Shown here piece after piece: positions 1 to 10,200 of a stretch of DNA of 31,635 bases. The position numbers and the translations under genes are program-made. Where the stretch lies: NCBI GenBank assembly GCA_009801015.1, contig VHZZ01000227.1:163340-194974 (forward strand), in the 5' to 3' direction. Source of the stretch: Silene noctiflora. Its lineage: Eukaryota > Streptophyta > Magnoliopsida > Caryophyllales > Caryophyllaceae. Each line of letters opens with the position of its first letter. Within the stretch, counting starts at the first letter, position 1. Under the pieces are notes generated by a model that did not search any database, was not told the origin of the DNA, and worked only from the letters and a program-made list of their open reading frames with translations.

Positions 1-151
1 TATAAGAGTACGTCAGTTACAACAATAACTTACAAATATTAAGCCTTACAACTTTTTTTTTCATTTATATTTTATTTTATTTGAAAAAAATATTTTAATC
101 TTATGTAAATAAAATTAGACATAGGATGCAAAATTATAGCTAAGTTAATTA

Positions 152-182
152 CCCCGTTGCAACGCACGGGTGTCAAACTAGT
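152..182 (+). mobile_element. Helitron-type 3' terminus
   Basis: A short hairpin (CCCGT/ACGGG, 153-170, GC-rich in AT-rich surroundings) is followed 7 nt later by CTAG and then T. A GC-rich hairpin just before CTRR and a host T is the signature of plant Helitron 3' ends. A second, similar terminus is at 21771-21802. The body and 5' end would lie left of the window. Confidence 0.6.
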
Positions 183-227
183 ACTAGTATAAACTAATGA
201 AAGTGGAAAGTATCAAAAAATAAAAGT

Positions 228-292
228 GCTACAGTAGCACTCCGGCAAATCTATACGGTTTAAAGATCCAGGTTCTATTCCTGGCTACAACT
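228..292 (+). repeat. tRNA-like repeat copy 1 (SINE-like head)
   Basis: This has an A-box-like TAGCACTCCGG and a B-box GGTTCTATTCC (271-281) in a T arm CCAGG/CCTGG. The acceptor-like arms GCTACAG and CTACAAC pair imperfectly. The upstream flank (AAAGTATCAAAAAATAAAAG) is shared with the copy at 1465-1529, so the repeat is longer than the tRNA part. It is not a functional tRNA. Confidence 0.6.
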
Positions 293-404
293 ATTTTTAA
301 GCTTCCTTTTTTCTAAAATCTCTTTTTTGAGTTTAAGATTCATATTAGTAAAGAAGTACTCCGTACTCCGTAGTAAATTTCAATTTACAGCGCGTATACG
401 TAAA

Positions 405-549
405 ACCGTCTTATATAAGTACTCTTTGATCTTATTGAGCACCATGATTCAATCAACAATAACTGGCAAGTAACTTGTTTATTACTTTGTAAGTATTTTA
501 GTCGGGCTATATTATGAGATTAATATTTATATAAGACGGTCTTATATAA
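405..549. mobile_element. MITE-like element with ACCGTCTTATATAA termini
   Basis: ACCGTCTTATATAA at the left (405-418) is inverted as TTATATAAGACGGT at 527-540. The right end is itself part of a 23-bp palindrome, TTATATAAGAC-G-GTCTTATATAA (527-549). There is no coding sequence between. Related AAGACGGTCTTA palindromes are scattered through the window, so it is likely one member of an abundant family. Confidence 0.55.
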
Positions 550-562
550 CAACCTGTGAACT

Positions 563-1040
563 TAATAAATATACAAAGAAAGGGATAAGTTCCTTAAGAC
601 CGTCTTAACTTGATATGTCTCACAAACTCCTTTCATTTTCATCTCTATTATAATCCGTCATGAGCGGAGGTGGAGCAAGGGGGCCTAGTAGGGGCGCTAA
701 CCCCCCACGAGGTCCCCATATATTGAATTGGACTATAAACTTGGGCACCTAAAATGGAATTGTTCAAATGTGAGGCACCCAAACTGAGATTTTGCGAAAC
801 CTTGGTATCCAAAGTGAAAATTTCCCTATTAGTAAATATACAAAGAAAGGGGTAGGTCGCTTAAGACCATCTTAACTTGATATGTTTCACAAGCTCCTTT
901 AATTTTCACCTGTATTATAATCCGTTGTGAGCAATGGTGGAGCAAGGGGCCTAGCAGGGGCGCTCACCCGCGCTAGCGTTCAAAAATTTCGAAATCTTTA
1001 GTTAAAATTTTCGAACTTTTACGAGGTCGTCATATATTAT
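563..1040 (+). repeat. Direct duplication of a repeat segment (563-725 and 831-1040)
   Basis: Both copies share, in order, AATATACAAAGAAAGGG, CTTAAGACC(G/A)TCTTAACTTG, TATTATAATCCG, GGTGGAGCAAGG, GGCCTAG(T/C)AGGGGCGCT and ACGAGGTC..CATATATT. Copy 1 lacks about 50 bp (GCGTTCAAAAATTTCGAAAT...) present in copy 2. A related sequence near 21890-22050 (GCTAGCAGGGGAGCTCGC, CCTGGCTCCGTCACTG) shows it belongs to a dispersed family, probably a transposon remnant. Confidence 0.7.
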
Positions 1041-1464
1041 TACCCTTTTGGCCATGTGAATTTAAAATCCTAGCTCCGTCATTGATAATGAAAACCATTT
1101 GCAATTAAGACGGATAGTGTCGTCTTAAATAAATCGCAAATTCATATTTCAGACTGCCACTTTTTGACTAAAGTTTCAAACGTGCACATGTGACCATTTT
1201 ACGGTTAAATGTAACCACAATAATACAGCCAGTATTATTACTTATAGTAACTTGTTTTTTAATAGGGGTCACATTTAACATAAAATATTTATAAAACGAG
1301 GATTCTAAATGAAAAGTTGTGAAACTTGATTGGCAACAAAGAAAAGGAAAGGAAAGCAAACTGGGCTGGCCTGGCTCTTTATTGTCGTGGACTTTGGTTA
1401 CGTGGTAACTAGTTTGTTTGCTATATAATTAAATTTAAGAGAAAAGTATCATAAAATTAAAGGT

Positions 1465-1529
1465 GCTGCAGTAGCACTCCGGCCAATCTTTACAGGACAA
1501 AGATCCAGGTTCAATTCCTGGCTGCAGCA
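1465..1529 (+). repeat. tRNA-like repeat copy 2, near-perfect cloverleaf arms
   Basis: Acceptor arms GCTGCAG (1465-1471) and CTGCAGC (1522-1528) pair over 7 bp. The T arm is CCAGG-TTCAATT-CCTGG with B-box GGTTCAATTCC (1508-1518), and an A-box-like TAGCACTCCGG follows the acceptor. An anticodon-like stem ATCTTT/AAAGAT encloses ACAGGAC, which lacks the T33 of true tRNAs. The total is only 65 nt. This points to a pol III-derived repeat rather than a gene. The upstream AAAGTATCATAAAATTAAAG matches copy 1. Confidence 0.65.
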
Positions 1530-1665
1530 ATTTTTATTGTTTTTAATCCTACTTTTTTAAGCAACATTATTTTACCGTCATGCTTTATGTTCAATTGTGC
1601 ATATTCCCCAACTGCATTTTACAACAATCAAGTCATTGTAAGGAGATTATGATTCATACTCTGTC

Positions 1666-1688
1666 AAAAAAAAAAAAAAAAAAAAAAA
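1666..1688 (+). repeat. Poly(A) tract, 23 bp
   Basis: This is an uninterrupted run of A. It lies 137 bp downstream of the tRNA-like repeat at 1465-1529, so it could be the 3' tail of a retroposed copy, though no target duplication is obvious. Confidence 0.6.
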
Positions 1689-1689
1689 G

Positions 1690-2572
1690 AAATAGTTTTT
1701 TAGATATATGGCTTCTAGCAAAGCTACTTGTAACTTATTATAAGCCGTAGTTCCAATTTGTAACGAAAATATCAAAATACTCCTTTTTTATCACTACTAC
1801 TTGATCGACTAAATTTATAGTTGATTAACACTATTTTTTCGTAACTTTTTACGTGCATTTTCCAATCCATTTAATATGGAAGTAACCCTCCTATTTAGTA
1901 GCAAGTAAACCTTTTATAGTTAGTAACCATTTTAATTGTTGGTTCAAGTGAACCATTTTATATCATATATTTGGCTTTTTTTTTTTATTATAGCATACTT
2001 TTACCTTCAATTTCAAAAAAAAAATTGCCATGTTTTTTCCAGCATAATTTCAACTATCCTTCAACTTAGTTCAACTCACATCAGTTTAATTAGCTCAGCT
2101 TATTTCAACTCTATTCATTTCAACTAACTTCGATTTATTTTAGTTCCATTCATTTTATTTAAGCTCACATCACCTCAATTCAGTTTAATTCAGTTACATT
2201 AAACCAAAAAGAACTCAACCTAACTTATTACAAAACCGTCTTTAATACAGTAATACTCATGTGATATATATGTGTCACACCTAACAAGGCTCCATTATAT
2301 AAAGTATTAAAGTGCATAAGAGCAACTTTAATTGAATTTTTTTGGTATATTAGATTAAGAATTTATTTTTGTCATGTCACCAAGTTGTGCAAGGGGTAGT
2401 TGTAAAGACAATTGAATGCCTTACAATTCATATGAACATAGCCTATAATTATGGTTAGAAACACTCTTTCAATTTGATACTATATGTTGGTGATGTCCTT
2501 TTTTAGATTTGAGTGCTTGTACGGCTTATAAAGTAATGTGAAACAATTTAAACTTTACTCGGTTGATCTTCT
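1690..2572. other. AT-rich intergenic stretch, no gene seen
   Basis: No coding sequence is recognisable. From about 2040 to 2210 there is a degenerate series of TTCAACT/TCAATTCA words, and similar wording recurs at 24730-24870 and, inverted, at 26450-26510. This suggests a dispersed low-complexity repeat. Confidence 0.5.
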
Positions 2573-2710
2573 TTAAGACGGTGATATCCCGTCTTAGGTA
2601 TAAAACGGGTTAAATACTACGGAGTACCTTATATAGGTGGATGAGACAAGAGATTACAATTTTCAAGGTGTTATGTTTTTTGTCTCATCCATCTATTTAA
2701 CCTGCATTTT
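2573..2710. mobile_element. MITE-like foldback element
   Basis: It starts with TTAAGACGGTGATATCCCGTCTTAG-type sequence and AAAACGGGTTAAATACTAC. An internal inverted repeat TGGATGAGACAA (2638-2649) pairs with TTGTCTCATCCA (2680-2691). The same plan (CGGGTCAAATACTAC... followed by an inverted pair) occurs at about 13280-13410, so this is a family. Confidence 0.6.
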
Positions 2711-2719
2711 TGTTTAAGA

Positions 2720-3336
2720 AGGATTTAAACAAGAGAATTTATGACTAGCAATAAAGCATGAACTTAATTATGTCTATAAATAACCTCAAGTGAGTAAACT
2801 AGAAACTAAGTCAAACTTGCACAACCTTGGCTTCTCAAAGTTCCCCCATGAACACTTCTTGTGCTTCTACTCATGTTGCAGCTTGAGGCGAGACGATTCT
2901 CGAATCTCGGAGCAGTGATCAAGCTCGTCACTATGCGTCTTGTGAGTCGTGGCCCTAGTCATCCTTGGCTAGACCTGCCATGCAGCACATCAACGACACG
3001 CTAGAGGTGATCATAGAACAAGTTTCGAGTGTGTAAGATCGACTCAAATCCGGCTCAACCAGACTAATGTAGGCCTTTTTCGAGCTTTTTCGGCCATGTT
3101 GGGCTAAAAACTCCATCTATCTTGTTTTTTCCTCATGTATCCTTCCTTCATCGCTATAGATGAAATTGCTTCATAATATATGATAACTCGAATGTTGTCT
3201 ATGTATTGTTCGATACTCCGGAATATTAGCGTTTGCATAATTATTAGTATTACTTCATTTCATGAATGCTACTGCACTTATTGAAAACCCGTTTCTCCCA
3301 AGTCCCAAGTTCTAGTGATTTATAAGAATTAGCTAC
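2720..3336. other. Intergenic, no gene seen
   Basis: Base composition is less AT-rich between about 2870 and 3080 than in the surroundings, but frames are short and closed on both strands. It may be an old transposon fragment. I recognise nothing specific. Confidence 0.4.
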
Positions 3337-3734
3337 TGTAAACCATAAAATTTTATACCTGCAATAATGAATAAAGAGGCAAGAAAAAGAATTTTATTTT
3401 ATAATTAAAAGATTATGATTACAACTTTCTTGGATCTCTTGATTCCATTCTAAAAGCTACTCGTAGGGAGGTAATGAGGTCTTTTTTTGTCACTTATTCC
3501 CTCCTACCTACAATTAATTTGGTAGTAGGAAGACGGGGTCGTTTGAGACTTAATCCATGCTCCTCCAAACCCTAAAGACGAGGTCTGTATTTATAGTCTA
3601 GTAGTTTAGAGGATTAACATCTTCTAGAATATTCTAAGATATTATCACAATATTTTTGATAATTATCCATAAATATAAAAGAGAAGTATCAAATAAATAA
3701 TAGATACCAAAAATATAAAATTTTGGTGTCTACA
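3337..3734 (-). mobile_element. Solo LTR, 398 bp, with 5-bp target duplication
   Basis: The plus-strand left end is TGTAAACCATAAAATTTTAT and the right end is ATAAAATTTTGGTGTCTACA. The ends are imperfect inverted repeats of about 20 bp and show the TG...CA form of LTRs. The flanks carry a perfect 5-bp direct repeat GCTAC (3332-3336 and 3735-3739). On the minus strand there is a TATA-like CTATAAATACAG near 3598-3585 and AATAAA-like sequence further on, so the LTR is oriented minus. No internal retrotransposon sequence remains, as expected after LTR-LTR recombination. It sits just downstream of ARF3. Confidence 0.82.
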
Positions 3735-3739
3735 GCTAC

Positions 3740-4277
3740 GTCTAGTCACAAGCACGAATCCCCACCCCTTTAGCTCCTTGGACAAAAGCAAAAACATGTT
3801 ACCCTACTACTTCCAATTATCATTGCATATTTGGTTTATACGATAACAAACATACTGGAATTCATCGAGGCAATTGTAAGGTAATGATCGTTTGTTGTCT
3901 TCTACGATTACAATAGGAGACGATATATAATGTACTTGATATATCTGCCAATTATCGGTTATGATATAGAGACTTGCGTCATGATATCTCATTGCAGATT
4001 TCGTTAACATGGTCGAAAACACATCAAGAATAGCATTACATTCATATCTCACGTGGTACAACCGTATAACCATACAGTACATGAATACATGAATACATGA
4101 ATAATCTGATTTGTTCTACACTAAGGAAAACGAGGTACATCAATACATAGTCTTTTTACGGCAAACTTGAACACCTTACAGGAAGTTTTTTCCGATTCTC
4201 CTACGAAAACGATCACATTTATTAAACATTTGCTGTTGTTACAAATCCTTAATTGATCATGTCGTCGAAAAGGGTTC
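3740..4277 (-). other. ARF3 3' untranslated and downstream region
   Basis: This is the stretch between the ARF3 stop codon and the solo LTR. On the minus strand AATAAA occurs at 4223-4218, about 55 nt after the stop, and could serve as a polyadenylation signal. A short direct repeat, ATGAATACAT, is present about three times at 4080-4103. Open frames here are short and show no recognisable protein. Confidence 0.4.
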
Positions 4278-7200
4278 TTAAAGAGCAATATCCAGAAGCA
4301 TGTCTCTCACAGAGTAAAGATCATTTCCTGCAGGAGCCTTGGTTACTGATGGCGACTTGTAGCATGGTTGCCCTTCAACAAGAGGCCAAAACCGAGTTTC
4401 GGGATACACTGGGGGTAAAACTGGAAATGACCCGAGTTTTCGCTCGGGATCCACCCTATGCTCCCCCTCGGTAAGGGAGAAGCCAAACAGCCTACAGCTA
4501 GTTTTACCCCTTGGTATCGCCTCGTCGGTTCTGTTCAGAGGTGAATTATAAGCATGAACACTTGGATAACTCGTATGCTCCATATTCATCATCCTTTGTT
4601 GATGTAAGGGTGATGGGAAACTCCGAGGTGGAATGCTCGATTGCTGGAACATTAGTACAGATGACGGTGAAGATGCTTGTGTCAGTGAATCGATACTAGA
4701 GGCGGCCTTAAGCCAGCTGTTCCCATTCCCATAGTTCGATACTTGAACACCCTCGAACACTTGAGTCGGAAAACTCTCGTACCTCCGGTTCATACTCGGC
4801 GGGTTTAAATGTGTTTCTTGACCTTGCAAGACCTTCTGCAATCGGTATGATTCCCCGAATCCTACGCCTTTGCTAGACATGGCGTAATCATCGGGTGGTA
4901 TGCCACTAGGAAAATATCTTCTCGGATTGGATATTGAGTGGTGAGGGTTGTCATTACCATCATGTGCGGAATGAGAACCCCATTTTTCTTGACCTTGCAA
5001 GACCTTTCGGAACCCCAACGATTCCCCAAAGTCTGAACCGCCCGTTCCACCTAAGCAATATAAAAAAATAGTAAGCGGGATGGGATAACCGTTTCACGAA
5101 TTCTCAAGAGGTAGCCTCGCACGATATTTTTGTGAGACAGTTCCATTTCGTCATCTATCCAATAAAGCAAAATAGGATGTAAGATTTTCTGTTCGGGTTT
5201 AAGTTGGGTGTAGAAGACATACCAGGAATCGGGAAGTCTGGTTTAGTTACAGGCAAACCAATCCTGCTCCTCTTTAGACCAGAAGTCATTAAGTGACTTG
5301 GACTCGGAAAGGAACCTGTTGGTTCAATCTCCCAAGGAGAAACCCTTCCATGGCGGTTAACCTCGACATCATCCCACCTCACCTGTATAAAAATGAAGAA
5401 ATATGACTTTCAACCTTGTTATTATATATTCACTTATGTTACACTATATTGACTGCAAGTGTTGAACGCAAGTATGCAACACATTACTGTACACGGCGAT
5501 ATGTGGAATTAAAAACTTGTGTTTTGACCCAACATGAAGTGTGCTATTGTGTAGGGAATGTGAGACTGTCGGACATGCGTCACACCGCCAAAGATCAATG
5601 TAAAAGTAGCATACATATTCAGGCAATGAAGGAAAATCATAACTGAGATGCATACATGCACCAATAATTTCATGTCAACCAGTAAAAATATAGGCCAAGG
5701 ATTGCAAAATCACAAGTTTTACGTAACAAGAAACAAGATATTATTATTATGAGTTGGAAACTAATCCACATCTAAATGTCATCACGAGACTAATCAATTA
5801 GAAGGGAATAAGAAGAAGGAAATAAGATTAAGGAAGAGGGGAGATCGTGATGACTAAATTAAAGCGGCGTTTTTTATATTTGAAGAGATCGCCAAAGGAG
5901 GTCATAACATCGTAACTAACTAACCAAGTCCAATGTGTCCTAATCACCAAGAGAAGATACCCAACAAGCGCGTTAAATTGAAGCATTCAGTAGTTAGCAA
6001 CTGAGGGTTTATAATCGTCATCTACACCATCTACCTCGACATTCTTTAGATTTTTAACTAGCTTCTGTTTAATTTACACTTTCCTAATCGTTAGAGACTT
6101 GTTTGGATCGAAGATCAGAGAAGGGAAGGGAGGAAAAGGGTAGGGAGAAGGGCTAAATCAAAAGTCTTACAGATCTTCGGCAGTGACACTTACTAACTTC
6201 GTACAGATGTAAGTAAAAGACATAAGCAAAGCCAAACTCTTAGTATGCATACCATCAAGCTTCTCCATTTTGACCCAGGCCATCTGACAGGATCGAACTC
6301 GGCCATTCCAGTAACTACCCCCGTGTACCTGTTGCAGGAGAACCTTTAAGAGGACAACTAAAGCAAAACCAAAAGATAACGCTACAGTGATATATAATAC
6401 TGACCTCCTTTCACCAGCATCGTCAGCCTCAAATCGCATTTTGAACCTCGTTCCAACGTTGAAAGAAGAATTTAAACTCTTCAAGAACCTCCGGAGCGGT
6501 ACGATAAACTCAGACGAACTGGCCCTACAACATGAACAGGAATCTCAGATGAAATACAGCATAGCAAAGACTCCGGCATGTTTGATTAAGTAAACTCATT
6601 TTTGAGTCTGTAATACTGGAGGCTCAAAGGCTCCAGACTATAGTGACATAAGGTTAAGTTTTATGCAACATTTTATGTGTTGAAAGCACAAATATACCAT
6701 GTTAGAATAACCCATAATGAAATTTGCATTGACTAGATGTTACATCACAAATATGAAGCATATAAAAGTTTAGTGAGCCAATTTGTTTAATGAGATCGTA
6801 CTCCAGAGCTGNTAATCATTGGTTCTACTAAAAAATGAAATTACATTGCTTCAAACTACTTTGNTTCAAGAATTAAGACGAGTTATACATTCTGCTGTTT
6901 GCAGTGTCATAAATTTGATTATATGATAATCCAAGAGCCGCTGCAATAATGTCATCAAGTGGCAGAGAAGTACACTCTCAACATATATCACATGCATATC
7001 AATCAGAATACAACAAAACTAGAGGCACTTCTGCTGTTTGCAGTGTCGTAAATTTGATTATATGATAATCCAAGAGTCGCTGCAATAACATCATCAAGTG
7101 GCAGAGAAGTACATTCTCAACACATATCACATGCATATCAATCAGAATACAATAAAACTAGAGGCACTTCATTTCTTGCATCTATAACCATGTTTAACAC

Positions 7201-10200
7201 TCGGGCATGCCAAGCTGGGTGCGGTACCACACATGACAGGCAGTGGACTTGGAAGATTATTTAGTCTGAAACAGGAGGGTTATTGGGAGGGTGGAGTTCA
7301 ACCCACCCCTGTGTTCAACTAGTACGCCTCTTACAAGCAAATAGAAGGGACGCTTATTCTTCGGCTTTGAAGTACAATGAAATAAAACACAATGACTCGT
7401 TAACCTTTCTGTCTTGTATCATGAAGTAGTAAGAGTATCGACACATTTTACGACACAAATATAATTTATAGGTCATTCAGAAACAACCTCCCAATAATTT
7501 CAACTAAGGGGCACTTCGCCACACCTAGAAGCCACGGAGACACTAGCGTATCACTGAAGTCTTGACCTCAAGTTGATTTGTTCAGCACTCAACCATAGAG
7601 GCAAGGGTGACCATGACCAAGTGACAATATATGTACTGAAAAGTATATGTACGGAAAAAGCCAGCAGGTTTAGACGCCACCCAACTTTACAAAGATTTGT
7701 CACTGCATTGAGGCATTGATGCAATGTTGTTGCTGTTGTGAGAAGGGACGCCGTGAATTGTTCAAAAAGATTTCTCAAAAGAACAATATACATGTAACAA
7801 CCCAAAGGAGCTTTGCCAAAATACCTTGGGTTGTAGCAGACGTTAAAAGCACGCCCAGCTGATATTGCTTCAAATGCAGCAGTTAGGCCATTCTTGCTCA
7901 TAGGACCAATCAACAGGCTAGGATAAGCAGCACATCCTTTAAGTTGGACAGCTCTTCGGATGCCTAACCTCAGCTCTCCATCAGCTCCCCTAGAATTCGG
8001 AAACATACTGTTAGAATGACTTCGACCTTGCAAAAATACTTGGTTTTACAAGGATTAAAATATTTAATCACCTTAGGAAAAGAACAGCATCGCCAGACAC
8101 GAGCTTCTTCTTGTTCACAAATGCACTCCAGCCAGTAGTCAGCAAATGTCTTCGTGGCTGGCCTGGATTCGTTCAGAAGAAAAATGAATCAAATTATCAT
8201 TAGCATGTACATGTCGAAGTGCCACACAAAATGCCAAACACTGTTGTTTTGTTAGTTTCATGTTTTTGGCCTCGACTGATACTGTGTCGTGCTGACACAC
8301 GACACTTGGTCAGAGTGAGGTGTTCAAGTAGAATAAACATCTACAATGTGAATCCAAGTATTAAACTAGGATTTCTATGAGTATGTGTATAGATGAAAAT
8401 TAAAAAATAGGTGAAGCACCATGAACGGGCACTCAAAACAGGCTTTCACCATTCCTTCAACAACCTAAAAGTTAACAAGAAAATATTGCATGCATATACA
8501 AAAACCGAAGCTAGCCAGTATCGATCCATTAGACGCCTTCATATACCATACCTCTGATGTCACCTAATCAGCGATTTAGCGTGTTGGGGGTCCACTGTAT
8601 CAACTAACTACAACTTATTTTTGTTCTACAAAATTTGACAGTATCTCTTGGAACACGCAATGCGAGTTTACTGTGCAACCAACATTTACTTTTTGACATA
8701 CAAGATCTTAAACATTAACCTTTTATATGAAACATACGTATGTGAGGGCCTAGGATCTAAGTAACTGAAAATCGAAGAAATGTACCTCGGTAGATGTGTC
8801 GAAACCTCCACTCGAGCCCATGCAAATCCTTGGCGACGAGCTCTTGAGAGGGCCTCTGCTGCTTATAGTCCTGTATTAAGATAAGACAGCAAGAAGGTTA
8901 ATAATCCTTAATAAATATGTGTATACTAACAATTGTAAAATCTTGGCAAGCAAATGTGAAGCCTAACAATATATGTTTCTTTTATTGTTCGAGACAATCG
9001 CTTCTCTCTTCAATAACTCTCAAACTATATACATATATAAATATTATAATGGGCACTCTAATGAACCATTTAAACTTCCTTAAGCCAAAGAAATACATTT
9101 TTTAGTTTGAGACTATAATAGAAAAAAGCAAGATGACTCACTACAATGGTTGTAATTCTGTTATTAGTAGTCGTTTGATGTGAATATGTGATACTCGATG
9201 CAGTTTTCATAGTAGGTCATTTAGAACACCCTCTTTGGGTAAGGAGCACAGGGGATAAGGCTGCATAGTGCATACATTCAACCCCAGACGAGACCTTGAG
9301 GCCTAACACTAATGTTCTACTCTAATGGACATGAAGTTTGCTACAAAACTAATGATGTGAGTTTCAATAAATCTCAATACTTTTTCGGTCAAAGTTTCAG
9401 TCAAACAGTCCTAAAAATATCAAAACCGTCATTTTCTAAAAATCGGAGGGATTAAATACTTTAGGAAATGCAACTGCATTACCAGGGGAGGGAAACAGTC
9501 CTCAGCAGCGCGTCGAGGGACAGAGAATCCACCATGAGTGCTGGTATCAGAAGCAGTAAGAGTCTTGCAGAACATGTGTGGTGTTGAAGACTTGACTGCA
9601 TCTTCAAAGTCCTCTTCTTCACCATCAACATCACTCTCACTTTCTCTCAATTTCTCCTCAATCTGCTACACATATATTCAATACAATGCTCAAGTTAATA
9701 CACCACCAGTAACCATTGCACGAGACAGTCTCACACTGTAAGACGAACACACTACAAAAAAAGCTCGCACCGCCTTATCATTGTTTAATTGAAAGCTCAA
9801 AACTTTAGGAGAAACATCCCTTAATTTAATCAATTATTTAATTAACATCCCTTGAATCTGAATTAATTACTGAAAAAGTACATTAACTACATTAAATTAA
9901 GTACAAAATAATGCTGGATTATTTTAAAAATCTTACTTGGCTTTCTGGGATTAGAGAAACTTGAGCATAAACCTCATCAGTAGCCACTTCAGCCTACAAT
10001 TAAGAGCACACATTTCAAAAATAATTAAGCTTTTTGTTTCCTAAAATTGCAACCACCCAATATTGAGGGGACCAAAAACATAATTAATTAATTAATCAAT
10101 TAATTAACTAACTAAATTTCCTAATTCCCAGAAAAAATAATCCCCAAAATCCAGAATCTCTGGATGCAAGAGCCTAAATCATGACAAATTCAACCAACAT

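Noticed and set aside
1465..1529. Functional tRNA gene
   Set aside because: Only 65 nt, anticodon loop ACAGGAC lacks T33, D arm is poor, and a second diverged copy with the same flank marks it as a repeat.
3807..4082. 91-codon minus-strand frame just after ARF3
   Set aside because: It falls in the expected ARF3 3' untranslated and downstream region; no domain, no homology recognised, and composition like the surroundings.
7551..8033. A continuous 160-codon minus-strand frame as a separate gene
   Set aside because: It is ARF3 exon 6 (7989-7825) read on through parts of introns 5 and 6.
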